Origin: Hormoscilla sp. SP12CHS1
Lineage (GTDB): Bacteria > Cyanobacteriota > Cyanobacteriia > Cyanobacteriales > Desertifilaceae
Assembly (NCBI GenBank): GCA_014324065.1
Contig: JACOMV010000002.1
Location: 1-48,895, forward strand
Reading direction: 5' to 3'
DNA: 48,895 nt
Part shown: in pieces, positions 1 to 9,798 of the stretch
Numbering within the stretch: position 1 is the first letter of the stretch
Layout: every line of letters starts with the position of its first letter
The notes under the pieces: generated by a model
Told to the model about the DNA's origin: nothing
What the model saw: only the letters and a program-made list of their open reading frames with translations
Database searches by the model: none
Translations under genes and position numbers: made by a program

Positions 1-105
1 TATCGTAAAAATATCTGGCCTTCACTCCCTCTGGACATCATGATTTTATCCAAAATCTGTTCTACTGAACTGGCGATCGAGCATATACACAGTTTCATTT
101 TTTTG

Positions 106-339
106 TCAACCCCCTCTACTGGACCGACGCTCTAGTCGCAAAAGGGTATTTGTTTCTGCACTGATCTGTTCTAACTCAGCAGTTTTCATCCACTCTAGCG
201 GTTCGTTGATCTCGTTAAAGATGCGCTGATTTTCAAACTTATTTTTATTCCCGACCCAAGGACGTTTTTTGTCATTGGGTCGATCGCGATCTGTATTTGT
301 GCGTAGAGATGTACCTACAGTCATAATGATAGTCTGCAT
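106..339 (-). pseudogene. N-terminal part of a CARF-like CRISPR-associated protein (TIGR02619/APE2256-like), apparently truncated by a frameshift
   Basis: MQTIIMTVGTSLRTN start and ...ISAETNTLLRL match the N-terminal pattern I know for this family. The ORF stops in a GGGGG run; the +1 frame continues open (VDKKMKLCICSIASSVEQILDKIMMSRGSEGQIFLR) to the window edge. Confidence 0.5.
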
Positions 340-615
340 GATTTTAACGTCTTCGTTGTCGATTACTTTACTTTGTTTTTTTCTGATTTAAAGGAAAACT
401 TTCTCTTCTCGATCGGATGCTGTGCGATCGGGAAGAGAAAGTTTTTGACCTTCTCGTTCGTTCTCCCTATTCATTCTAGATTACCAGCATTTACTATATC
501 ATGTCCGCTGGCATGTTGATATACATTGTCGTTGAGTACCCAGAAACCCGGTTTCGCAGGAGTTACCGGGTTTCTTAGTCCTTGCAGTCGAGAAAGACAC
601 CAATTTAGCCCATTA

Positions 616-858
616 TTAATACATATCCTCCCTTCTCAGAGAAAGATCGGCAGGCCAAGTTCCTACCGTAATCGCAGGAAAGTCTAGCGGTGGACGTTCT
701 TTATTTGTGGTTGGTTTCTCTGCCACCGCTTTCTCTGTCACTAACTTTTCCCCGATCGCCAACCGTATTTGATATGTTCCTGGCGAAATATCCGGCGGCA
801 ATTGCAATGTGATTTTACTGTCTGCATTCACCGTGGCAATGGTTTCAATTGTTTTCAC
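616..858 (-). CDS. Small antitoxin-like hypothetical protein
   Basis: 80 aa, MKTIETIATVNADSKITLQLPPDISPGTYQIRLAI; resembles small cyanobacterial antitoxin-type proteins. No toxin ORF adjacent. Confidence 0.45.
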   Translation of the reverse strand: MKTIETIATVNADSKITLQLPPDISPGTYQIRLAIGEKLVTEKAVAEKPTTNKERPPLDFPAITVGTWPADLSLRREDMY

Positions 859-994
859 AATATTCTTCCTCTAACAAACTGTACCTCATCAGCGCCGAAT
901 ACGCTATATTCCTTGTCGTCGAATATCCAGAAACAGGGTTTCTTAGTCCTTCTACGTTACGTTCCGAACAGGCCATACGCCCAAGCGCGTTTCC

Positions 995-1105
995 TAGGGA
1001 AGGACTAAAGTCCTTACTACAAACCTACCGCTAGGGAAGGACTAAAGTCCTTACTACAAACCTACGGCTAGGTAAGGACTAAAGTCCTTACTACAAACCT
1101 ACGAT
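995..1105. repeat. Three tandem copies of a 37-bp repeat with palindromic core AAGGACT-AA-AGTCCTT and tail ACTACAAACCTAC
   Basis: Units at 995-1031, 1032-1068, 1069-1105, nearly identical; the last ends a few bp from the rne stop codon. Confidence 0.95.
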
Positions 1106-1108
1106 TCT

Positions 1109-3220
1109 TTATTCAATGGCAGATGAACGACGCCGACGCCGACGCCGAACATCTGGCTCACTCTTGACCTCACTATCGGCATCTTCGGCTTCAGAATCTC
1201 CTTGACCAGTTTCTGATTCCGTGCTTTGCTCCGTAACTATCTCAGAACTAGGCGTTACCTCGGCATTTTCTACCTCGGGCATCTCCCCTGAAGCTACTTC
1301 ATCATCAGTTACAGATTCCTCTATTGCTGGAGCTGATGATGTGATATTCTCATCAGAGCCTGTTTCCATTTCCGTCAAATCTGCTTCACTCCGATCGCTC
1401 TCTGAGGCGGTACTGCGTCCGCTTCGCCCTGGCAGGGTTACGGAAACGATCGCAGATTTAGGATTCTTCACCTCATTGCGGTCCTTTAACATTAGGGGCG
1501 AAATCCCCATCAAGGCATACACATCCTGTTCCAAGGGTGTCATTTCTACTTCTATCACCTGTTTGGGTTCCACCGTAGCTTTATGCAGTTGACGCCTCAG
1601 CCTCGGCGATAACCGTTCCGTAGAAATAGCTTTCTCTTCCCAGTCATCTTTAGCCTCCTGGAATTGGTCATCTTCACGCTCAGAGGCCCGCCTATCCAGC
1701 AACGGCGGTGCGGGAGCTTCTGATTCACCATTCGCCCCGATGCGACGACGACGACGGTTGAGAACCCCACGCTCTTGATAGTTGGGATGATTCGTCAGAT
1801 CTAGTTCTTGTGCATCATAGGCATTGTTCGGAGCCAGTCGGAGGCCAAGATCGGACAAATTCTCCTGAGGGACTCGATCTCCTGGCAAGATAGGTGCCCC
1901 ATTCCCCGCCCGGCGCAGTTCTGGAACTGCTTGGCTAGCTGGCATCGCAGAACGATCGATAATAGCCTGTGGGGAACTCTCAGATTCACCCGGTAGACGC
2001 AGCAAGTGACCTAACCCATTACAACTGGGGCAAGTCTGACCAAAAATCTCGTAAATATTTTGACCTTGGCGCTTGCGAGTCAATTCCACCAAGCCCAGTT
2101 CGGAAAGTTGGGCGATCTGGGGCCTGGCCTTGTCCGCGTTGAGAACCTTATTGAAATGCTCCAGCACTTGCAACTGGTCCCGCCGCGAGTCCATATCAAT
2201 GAAATCGACAACTATCACCCCAGCTATATTCCGCAGGCGCAACTGACGAGCGATTTCCGTTGCCGCTTCGCAGTTCGTCCACAGCACTGTTTCCCTGGCA
2301 GTACTAGACTTGGTGAAGGAACCTGAGTTCACATCAATTACTGTCAGCGCTTCCGTGGGCTCGATGATAATGTAGCCACCTGATGGTAAATCGACTCTGG
2401 GTTTGAGGGCTTCCCGAATCGCCGCATTGACCCGGAAATATTCCAGGATGTTAGCCCTCTCCCGGTGATGGTCAACCAAAATGCCTTGGGGTGCTTTACC
2501 CCCATTCCACATCATGACTTGTTGCTTCACCCGCTTGACGGCGGTCTGGGAGTCCACCACAATGCGATTGACATAACTACTGTACATATCCCGCAGCACC
2601 CGCTGAATAAAATCATCATCGCGATTGAGTAGCGCTGGGGGCTTAGTGGCACTCGCTTCGAGTTGAATAGTTTCCCATTGCTTTTGCAGAAACTCTAAGT
2701 CATCCATGATGGCTTCTTCTGCCATCCCTTCAGCTTCCGTTCTCACTAGCAAACCCATACCCGCAGGTTTGATCAAGATTGCTAGTGCTCTCAAACGGTT
2801 GCGTTCGTTCTCAGAAACAATCCGCCGGGAGAGATTTACACCTCGCCCATAAGGCATCAGCACTAAATAGCGACCGGGCAAGGTAACATTACCTGTCAGC
2901 CGGGGACCTTTGTTTCCCGTCGGCTCTTTCATCACCTGGACTAGGACTTTTTGCTGCGGCATTAATAATTCCGTAATCGCACCGGAGGTCCGCCTTAGTC
3001 GTAAAGGTCCTAAGTCGGTGACATGAATAAATCCATTCCGTTCGGCATCTCCAATGTTCACAAAGGCGGCATCTATTCCAGGCAAGACATTCTCGACAAC
3101 GCCCAGATATATGTCACTTACTTGATGGCTACCCGTAGCCACTACCAGTTCTTGAATTTGATCTGAACTAAATACAGCAGCAAGACGATGCTGCTCAGCG
3201 ATTATGATTTGCTTCGGCAT
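1109..3220 (-). CDS. rne: Ribonuclease E/G
   Basis: 703 aa, MPKQIIIAEQHRLAAVFSSDQIQELVV..., VDFIDMDSRRDQ, C(P)SCNGLGH zinc-link motif, C-terminal RRRRRRRSSAIE as in cyanobacterial RNase E. Confidence 0.96.
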   Translation of the reverse strand: MPKQIIIAEQHRLAAVFSSDQIQELVVATGSHQVSDIYLGVVENVLPGIDAAFVNIGDAERNGFIHVTDLGPLRLRRTSGAITELLMPQQKVLVQVMKEPTGNKGPRLTGNVTLPGRYLVLMPYGRGVNLSRRIVSENERNRLRALAILIKPAGMGLLVRTEAEGMAEEAIMDDLEFLQKQWETIQLEASATKPPALLNRDDDFIQRVLRDMYSSYVNRIVVDSQTAVKRVKQQVMMWNGGKAPQGILVDHHRERANILEYFRVNAAIREALKPRVDLPSGGYIIIEPTEALTVIDVNSGSFTKSSTARETVLWTNCEAATEIARQLRLRNIAGVIVVDFIDMDSRRDQLQVLEHFNKVLNADKARPQIAQLSELGLVELTRKRQGQNIYEIFGQTCPSCNGLGHLLRLPGESESSPQAIIDRSAMPASQAVPELRRAGNGAPILPGDRVPQENLSDLGLRLAPNNAYDAQELDLTNHPNYQERGVLNRRRRRIGANGESEAPAPPLLDRRASEREDDQFQEAKDDWEEKAISTERLSPRLRRQLHKATVEPKQVIEVEMTPLEQDVYALMGISPLMLKDRNEVKNPKSAIVSVTLPGRSGRSTASESDRSEADLTEMETGSDENITSSAPAIEESVTDDEVASGEMPEVENAEVTPSSEIVTEQSTESETGQGDSEAEDADSEVKSEPDVRRRRRRRSSAIE

Positions 3221-3784
3221 TCAATTTCCTCAAAAATCCTTGGTAATTTGTTATTGGTAATGGGTTCCTCTGTCTTCTTACTCATTACCAAAACCCAAAG
3301 AAAGCTCTAGTGCTACCCACACTTCCTATAAGCACTTAAGCACTCTGTAAAGCATTCCGATGGGAAACTATTTACAGTTTCCTCATTCCACATAATTATT
3401 AAAAACCGAGGTTGGCGGAGAAGCATCCAGCCCTGTCATATCCCCCTAAATCCCCCTTCAAAAGGGTGACTTTGAGTTCGGTTCCTCCCCCCTTCAAAAG
3501 CTATGCCTTACTCACATATTTCTTAACATTTGTCAGGGAGTGGGGGAGTGGGGGAAGGGGGAGTGGGGAGAATGTCAATCGGTATTTGTTATATTTAGAC
3601 AGATGTTCACAAATATAACAAATTAATCTGGTTCCCTGATTATTTCCTGGTGAGTAATTCTCCATAAATTGAAGTATTTATCGAGAAAGAGAGCGGCAAA
3701 AAAGTCAATCCCCAGGCAAATGTTAACCCTTGCACCATCAGGATGAGCAAGATTGTTTTGAATTATGTGAGTAATGGTAAGCTT

Positions 3785-3873
3785 CAAAAGGGGGGCTTTG
3801 AGTTCCGCTCCCTTTCTTCAAAAGGGGGGCTTTGAGTTCGGTTCCCCCCTTTCTAAGGGGGGCTAGGGGGATC
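3785..3873. repeat. Dispersed CCCCCTT/AAGGGGG palindromic repeat cluster (related copy at about 3437-3500)
   Basis: Repeated 'ttcaaaaggggggctttgagttcsgytcccc' and 'cccccctttctaaggggggctagggggat'. Confidence 0.8.
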
Positions 3874-4125
3874 CTTCAGTGCCGCACAACATCTCCTGAT
3901 TTTATTACTCCCCCCAAAGATTGGATGCGCCCCTTAAACATCTCTCAGCTATCACCTGTAACTCATACCTTTTTGGAAAAACAATGCTACAACGCAGCTT
4001 AATCTAAATGCTATTAGTCGGTTTTAACTCATATCTTGCACCATTCTCAACTAGAGGCGGAGCCTCAATAGCTCGTTCCCAGGCGGAGCCAGGGAACGAG
4101 GGGAAAAAACACTTTATCCACAAGG

Positions 4126-4192
4126 CTTTCAGTCGGTTTTCAACCGACTTTAGCTATTAGCCGTGGGTTTGAACCCACGGCGGGCCATGAAG
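4126..4192. repeat. Paired hairpin repeat: AGTCGGTTTTCAACCGACT then GCCGTGGGTTTGAACCCACGGC
   Basis: Two adjacent perfect or near-perfect palindromes joined by TTAGCTATTA. Confidence 0.75.
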
Positions 4193-4471
4193 CTAATCGA
4201 GAATTGTGCAAGATGCCAGTTTTAACCTACTGACGCCAGGGTTTTAACCCCGGCGGGATGACAGCAAAGTGAGGGAATTTCTCCGCACAGAATTTTAGCA
4301 ACCTTTTTTCCAAAATGGTATCACACATTTCCAGTCCCGAATTGGTAGCAGACAAGATTTGATGAATTAATTTTTGCAATTCTTTGCGAGGCTTTGATAA
4401 CTTGCCATTATAGCCTGTCGATTACCTTTGCCAATGATTTTAGGCTAATGGATCGCGAATCAATTGGCAAG

Positions 4472-7066
4472 TTATGAGGCCGTCCCACCTAGTATCAACC
4501 GACTGCGATGAATGTGCAGTAGAGAAAAGCTGCGGTGGGTAACTTGTTCGAGCATATAAATTACCTCAGCGGGTCGCAACAAGGTGCCGTCATTGCGGCA
4601 GGATCCTCGGTAGCGGAAGACTGCGCTATTCTCTGGGCCTGTCTCGGATATTTCCAATGCTTCCAGGCGCGATCGTAGATTCACCCTTTTGAGCTTACCA
4701 GATTTTGTAGTGCCCTCCAACCATATTACCTCAGTTGCTTTCACCGCCTCAATCCATTCTCTCCAACTTGAACCCGATGCTGCATCTCCAGCATCTTTAA
4801 CGTAACAAAGATATTCTGCTTGGTCCAACTCTCTCGTTGCCAAGAGCATCTTCAAATCTACATCCAATACCTCGTAAACTGGAATCTCCTCAGGTAGTTG
4901 CGCTACCAACTTTTCGCGGAAAGTTTCCACCGACATGGGTTCTGTCAGTTCAAACTCCACGATCTCGCCAGTGCTAGTTGCCCCCAAAGGCAACGCAGAA
5001 GCGATCATAATCCTCGGTCCCGGATGGTATCCCCCAGTATAGGAGATCGGGAGTGAGGCTCGTCGCACCGCCCGATCGAACATGCGCACCAAATCTAGAT
5101 GGCTAACCATGGCCATACCTCCCTGCTTGCCAAACCAGACCCGCAACCGCTGTTGTTTTTCTTGGTTGGGAGTATAGTGGCCAGCAAATTCCGGTATTGG
5201 TGGGGGCTTGATAACAATATTATGACCAAAATCTGTGCCACAAACACCACAGTGAGAACATCCCTCAAAGGAACAGTCTGGAACAGTCGCTGCGGCCAAA
5301 GCTTTTTGGAAATCAGCTTTTAACCATTGCTTATCTATCCCCGTATCTATGTGATCCCAAGGCAACCGAATGTCGAGATCCCCTTGTTCCCCCTCGCAGG
5401 CATTCCATTCCCCCCGTTCCACCTGCCGGTATTTCCAACTCAGACCCGCCTCATCTATCGCTTCCGTCCAAGCTGCGAAAGCGCGGTCTAAGCTTTCCCA
5501 CCAGGCATCCATGCCAGCGCCCAGTTCCCAAGCCCGACGTACTACCGGTCCTAAGCGGCGGTCGGCCCTACCGAGAAAATCTTCCATGGCCGAGAGTCTG
5601 ACATCGGTGAAATTCACCTTCAGGCCCTTCATGGACTGAAACTCTGCCCGCAGTAACTCCTGCTTCCGTTCCAACTCAGCGGTTGACACTGAATGCCACT
5701 GAAAAGGCGTATGGGGTTTGGGGGTAAAGTTAGAAATCGTCAGATTAACCAGTAGGCGTTTTCTACCCCGACCGCGACATTCCTGCTGTAACCACCGGAC
5801 CGTCTCGGCAATTCCCAATACATCTACATCCGTTTCACCGGGCAACCCGATCATAAAGTATAGCTTAACTTTATCCCAGCCTTGCTCGTAGGCAGTTTTC
5901 ACCCCTCTAAGCAATTCTGCATTAGTCAAGCCTTTGTTAATGATATCCCGCATCCGCTGGGTGCCTGCTTCCGGGGCAAAGGTCAGGCCGCTAGTCCGGG
6001 TACCCCCGATGATTTTAGCAATGTTTTCGTCAAATCTGTCTACCCGTTGACTGGGCAGGGACAGGGAAATATTTTTATCTTTGAGCCGATTTTTGATTTT
6101 CATGCCCACTGCTGGCAATGCCAGATAGTCCGAACAACTGAGGGACAGGAGGGAAAACTCATTGTAACCCGTCTTGAGCATGCCCTGTTCTACTGCCTCT
6201 ACTACCTTGTCCGGTTCCACATCTCGCGCCGGTCTCGTCAGCATCCCCGGTTGGCAGAAACGACAGCCCCGAGTACAGCCCCGCCGCACCTCGATCGTCA
6301 GCCGGTCATGGACTGTTTCTCCATAGGGAACCAGTCCTATTGAGTATTCTGGCATGGGAGTAGCTACTCGCCGCAGGATCTGTTTGGGTACATCCGGACG
6401 GTTGGGATGGACCGAACCATCTGCGGCCATGTCATAAAACTCAGGTATATATACACCCTTTACTTGGGCCAAGTCTAGCAATAGTGCTTCGCGGTCGAGA
6501 GATCGAGTTTTACCTGCTGCTAATACATTACCTATTTCTGGTAGCAGTTCTTCCCCATCTCCCAGGGCGATGAAGTCCAGGAAGTCTGCGTAGGGTTCTG
6601 GGTTAGAGGTTGCCGTTGGGCCACCGGCAAAGATTAGGGGATAGTTCCCCTCTCGCCGTTCTTGCCAGGTGAGGGGTATGCCCGCCAGGTCCAGCATTTC
6701 CAGGATGTTCGTGGCACCCAGTTCGTAGCTGAGGCTAAATCCGATAATATCAAAGTCTGTCAGCGAACGGCGGGACTCCACTGCAAATAGCGGTGTTTGG
6801 GTGCTGCGCAGTTTTGCTGCTAGGTCTGGTGCCGGCAGATATGCCCGATCGCACAGTTGGCGAGGCATAGCATTCAAAATATTGTAGAGGATGACATGCC
6901 CGAGACTGGAAGCGCCCACCTCATATAGATCTGGGTAAGTCAGCACCCAGTACACATCTGCCGAGTTCCAAGGCTTGTGAACTGAGTTTAATTCATTTCC
7001 CAGGTAACGACTTGGCTTAATTATCTCTGGGGCCAATAACTTTTCGACTGGGACTACCACGAACAA
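4472..7066 (-). CDS. TIGR03960 family B12-binding-domain radical SAM protein with C-terminal DUF2344
   Basis: 864 aa; RRGCTRGCRFCQPGMLTRPARD radical SAM cysteines; C-terminal RVWFGKQGGMAMVSHLDLVRMFDRAVRRASLPISYTGGYHPGPRI. Confidence 0.93.
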   Translation of the reverse strand: MFVVVPVEKLLAPEIIKPSRYLGNELNSVHKPWNSADVYWVLTYPDLYEVGASSLGHVILYNILNAMPRQLCDRAYLPAPDLAAKLRSTQTPLFAVESRRSLTDFDIIGFSLSYELGATNILEMLDLAGIPLTWQERREGNYPLIFAGGPTATSNPEPYADFLDFIALGDGEELLPEIGNVLAAGKTRSLDREALLLDLAQVKGVYIPEFYDMAADGSVHPNRPDVPKQILRRVATPMPEYSIGLVPYGETVHDRLTIEVRRGCTRGCRFCQPGMLTRPARDVEPDKVVEAVEQGMLKTGYNEFSLLSLSCSDYLALPAVGMKIKNRLKDKNISLSLPSQRVDRFDENIAKIIGGTRTSGLTFAPEAGTQRMRDIINKGLTNAELLRGVKTAYEQGWDKVKLYFMIGLPGETDVDVLGIAETVRWLQQECRGRGRKRLLVNLTISNFTPKPHTPFQWHSVSTAELERKQELLRAEFQSMKGLKVNFTDVRLSAMEDFLGRADRRLGPVVRRAWELGAGMDAWWESLDRAFAAWTEAIDEAGLSWKYRQVERGEWNACEGEQGDLDIRLPWDHIDTGIDKQWLKADFQKALAAATVPDCSFEGCSHCGVCGTDFGHNIVIKPPPIPEFAGHYTPNQEKQQRLRVWFGKQGGMAMVSHLDLVRMFDRAVRRASLPISYTGGYHPGPRIMIASALPLGATSTGEIVEFELTEPMSVETFREKLVAQLPEEIPVYEVLDVDLKMLLATRELDQAEYLCYVKDAGDAASGSSWREWIEAVKATEVIWLEGTTKSGKLKRVNLRSRLEALEISETGPENSAVFRYRGSCRNDGTLLRPAEVIYMLEQVTHRSFSLLHIHRSRLILGGTAS

Positions 7067-7513
7067 ACCTCACTAAGCAATTCAAAATTCTCTCATTCAA
7101 AATTGGGAAAGCCTCTTAGAGCCAGGGTTTCAGCTCTTGGGCCTATGCACTTTCAATGCGCTACAGCTTACTCTCTCACTATCATAGCTGCACCGAACGA
7201 GCTGCACCTACCGGTTCTACCTGACTTGGTGCTTTTGGTCCAGTTTAGCTATTCTAGTCTATTTTCTACGGCCTGGGCCCTGTTTATCGGCAAGGGGTCT
7301 GCCGACCAGTCATGAGGCCCTCCTGCCGATGTCTTGTATTGCATGCTACTGCAACTCCCTCCATTTTACCACATAATCTTCTTTAATTCTCTGTTTTCGG
7401 TGATGAACATCACTTTATATCTCCGCAATAGATCACTTTTACTGGCAATTATTCAGGAGATAATTTAAGTATAGCAAGAAGATTATTTTAGTAAATGAGT
7501 TGGGATTTTTACC

Positions 7514-7708
7514 ATGAAAGCGACAAATGTTATTCGTCAGCTAGTAGAACGAGTCCTTTACATCAAGAAACTTACCCCTGAGATCGAAAATGAAATTAAT
7601 ACCGAACTGACGCGACTGGGTTATATTTCTGATGTTGATTACGAGGCCCTGGAACTGATGATGGCTGAGATGGACGCTGGTCGGATTCAATTAGTACCTA
7701 GCCCATAA
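7514..7708 (+). CDS. Conserved cyanobacterial small hypothetical protein
   Basis: 64 aa ORF with ATG and upstream intergenic leader; family recognised only loosely. Confidence 0.6.
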   Translation: MKATNVIRQLVERVLYIKKLTPEIENEINTELTRLGYISDVDYEALELMMAEMDAGRIQLVPSP

Positions 7709-8186
7709 GCTAGATAGCATGTAATATTGGTGAGAGTTTTGGGTGGGAAATTAATTTCGCTCTCAAGCAATCAGGGTGCTTAAACATAGTGATGTCTGGC
7801 GGGAAAAATATTGTGAATATAATTATTTTCATGCTGGCAAATATGGGTAATTATTAGGTAGAGGATTTGGTGTGGCTGAAATTCGCGGTTCATATTCACT
7901 GGCTCTGATGTCTGCCTCTATCGGGGTTACCCCCTGTCTGATTTCAGTATTGACAAATGTACCCCAGATGTCTGTCAGATCGAATAATTGAATGCTATAA
8001 AAAATATTAACACTCAATGGCGATCGCCAGGGTAATTCGGCCTACTAGTTGTCAATTGTGGAGGTGGAGAAAAGCAGTAGCATAAAAATATTATTCTGTC
8101 AACTGCCAAAATATGGCCAGCAGCAGGGTGGAATTAGCCCGATGGCGCGATAGCATGACATTTGAGACAGAAAGAGGTGAAGCAAT

Positions 8187-8468
8187 ATGTCCGTACAAAC
8201 TCTAGATAAGCCAAAGACTACTCGTAAACTAGCCCCTCGCTATCGGGTGCTACTTCATAACGACGACTTCAATAGTATGGAGTTCGTGGTGGAGGTGTTG
8301 CTGAAGACGGTCAGCAGTCTGACGGAACCCCAGGCTGTCAGTATTATGATGGAAGCCCACAATAATGGGATTGCTTTGGTGATAGTCTGTGCCCTGGAAC
8401 ATGCTGAGTTCTATTGCGAAAATTTGAAGCTTCACGGCCTGACCAGTACCATTGAACCAGAGGACTAG
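8187..8468 (+). CDS. clpS: ATP-dependent Clp protease adaptor ClpS
   Basis: APRYRVLLHNDDFNSMEFVVEVLLKTV...A..IMMEAHNNGIALV typical ClpS motifs. Confidence 0.95.
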   Translation: MSVQTLDKPKTTRKLAPRYRVLLHNDDFNSMEFVVEVLLKTVSSLTEPQAVSIMMEAHNNGIALVIVCALEHAEFYCENLKLHGLTSTIEPED

Positions 8469-9312
8469 CCATTTAGCTGGCTATCCGGCCCCAGTCCGGA
8501 TGGCTATCTTCCTATTGATTTTATTGTTGCTTTGGGTTCCCCTGGCAGCACCAATCTATTTGTGGGTGGGCGATCGCAATGCGGTCAGCATCATCACGAT
8601 GGCCCTGCTGTACGGGGAATTTATCTTTCTAGTCAGGCTGTGGGGTAAGAGGGTTTACGGACAACCCCGAGTATTGCAGGGCTATGGTCTGAAATTAACT
8701 AGACAGAATGGTTTAGAACTGCTAGCAGGACTCGGCCTGGGCCTGGTTAGCATCCTGTCTATGTTGACTGTCCAGGAACTTCTGGGTTGGCTTGACTGGC
8801 GGCTACCCGGTGCATTCCGGCCAGTAATAATTCCCGAAGGGTTACTGGTGGCTTTGGCAGTGGGCTTTGCAGAAGAGTTGTGCTTCCGAGGCTGGCTGCT
8901 GGATGAGTTACAGAGAGATTATACGATCGAGGCGTCACTCTGGCTTGACGCTTTTTTATTTGCCCTGCTGCACTTTATTAAACCTCTTCTGGAAATGATC
9001 CGGACAGCGGCTCAGTTTCCGGGTTTGCTGCTGCTGGGGTTGAATTTGGTTTGGGCTAAACGTTCTACTCGCGGACGCCTCGGTTTCCCGATCGGTCTCC
9101 ACGGGGGGTTAGTTTGGGGCTATTATATCGTTAATGTCGGTCAGTTGCTGGCCTATTCTCCACAAGTCCCTACCTGGGTAACTGGTATTGATGGTAATCC
9201 TTTGGCTGGGTTGGTGGGGTTGATCTCTTTGGGCGCGATCGCTGTTTTTCTGAGGATGATTTCTCGGCGATACAATGTCACCCACACACCGCCGCCGCCG
9301 CCCCAACCCTAA
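8452..9312 (+). CDS. CPBP family intramembrane glutamic endopeptidase (ATG start more likely at 8500)
   Basis: Hydrophobic; AEELCFRGWLLDELQ (EExxxR) and ALLHF motifs. The track start at 8452 is a TTG; an ATG occurs in frame at 8500. Confidence 0.85.
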   Translation: MNQRTSHLAGYPAPVRMAIFLLILLLLWVPLAAPIYLWVGDRNAVSIITMALLYGEFIFLVRLWGKRVYGQPRVLQGYGLKLTRQNGLELLAGLGLGLVSILSMLTVQELLGWLDWRLPGAFRPVIIPEGLLVALAVGFAEELCFRGWLLDELQRDYTIEASLWLDAFLFALLHFIKPLLEMIRTAAQFPGLLLLGLNLVWAKRSTRGRLGFPIGLHGGLVWGYYIVNVGQLLAYSPQVPTWVTGIDGNPLAGLVGLISLGAIAVFLRMISRRYNVTHTPPPPPQP

Positions 9313-9331
9313 AGGGTCGGGCTACATGAAC

Positions 9332-9353
9332 AAAGCCCGCCTGCGCGGGCTTT
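9332..9353 (+). terminator. Hairpin AAAGCCCGC-N4-GCGGGCTTT downstream of the CPBP gene
   Basis: Perfect 9-bp arms ending in TTT; flanked by the recurrent cyanobacterial repeat 'ggctacatgaacaaagcccg'. Confidence 0.7.
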
Positions 9354-9415
9354 ACGTTATGATTACCACCTGATATAATTGACAGTAAATATCATATTTA
9401 CGCCTAGAGGATAAG

Positions 9416-9706
9416 ATGGAAGAAGTTAAGCTAATCTCCAAGCACCCTAACTTACGGTCTCTAATAGAAGGGGCGATCGCCGCTGCACTGCAATCTACGG
9501 AAGCAGGTATCCGGCGCACGTCCGATAGCCTGTAAGAATTTGAAGCTAAGTATGAGTTATCTACAGAGGATTTTCTGCGTCGCTTCAACAATAATGAGTT
9601 TCAGCATACATTAGATTTTGACGAGTGGATGGGAGAAGCTTGGATGCTGGAAAGTATACTCAAAGACAAAGATAGAATCAAGGAGATCGAATACCATAGA
9701 GGATAA
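9416..9706 (+). pseudogene. Small antitoxin-like protein interrupted by an in-frame TAA
   Basis: MEEVKLISKHPNLRSLIEGAIAAALQSTEAGIRRTSDSL*EFEAKYELSTEDFLRRFNNNEFQHTLDFDEWMGEAWMLESILKDKDRIKEIEYHRG* : both halves read in the same frame across TAA at 9533-9535. Confidence 0.7.
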
Positions 9707-9756
9707 CATGAAATGGAGATTGAGATTTAAGCTGCGGGCCTATTCACCAGTAGACC

Positions 9757-9791
9757 AGAAACCAGGTTTTGCCGGCAAAACCTGGTTTCTT
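9757..9791. repeat. Dispersed hairpin AGAAACCAGGTTTTGCCGGCAAAACCTGGTTTCT
   Basis: Near-perfect palindrome; related AAACC(C/A)GGTTT hairpins near 543-577, 18958-18993, 39370-39402 and 43039-43069. Confidence 0.85.
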
Positions 9792-9798
9792 AACAATA

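Noticed and set aside
995-1105. CRISPR array candidate
   Set aside because: The 37-bp units are directly adjacent with no unique spacers; only three copies.
5882-6343. 153-aa plus-strand ORF
   Set aside because: Antisense to the radical SAM gene, no family features.
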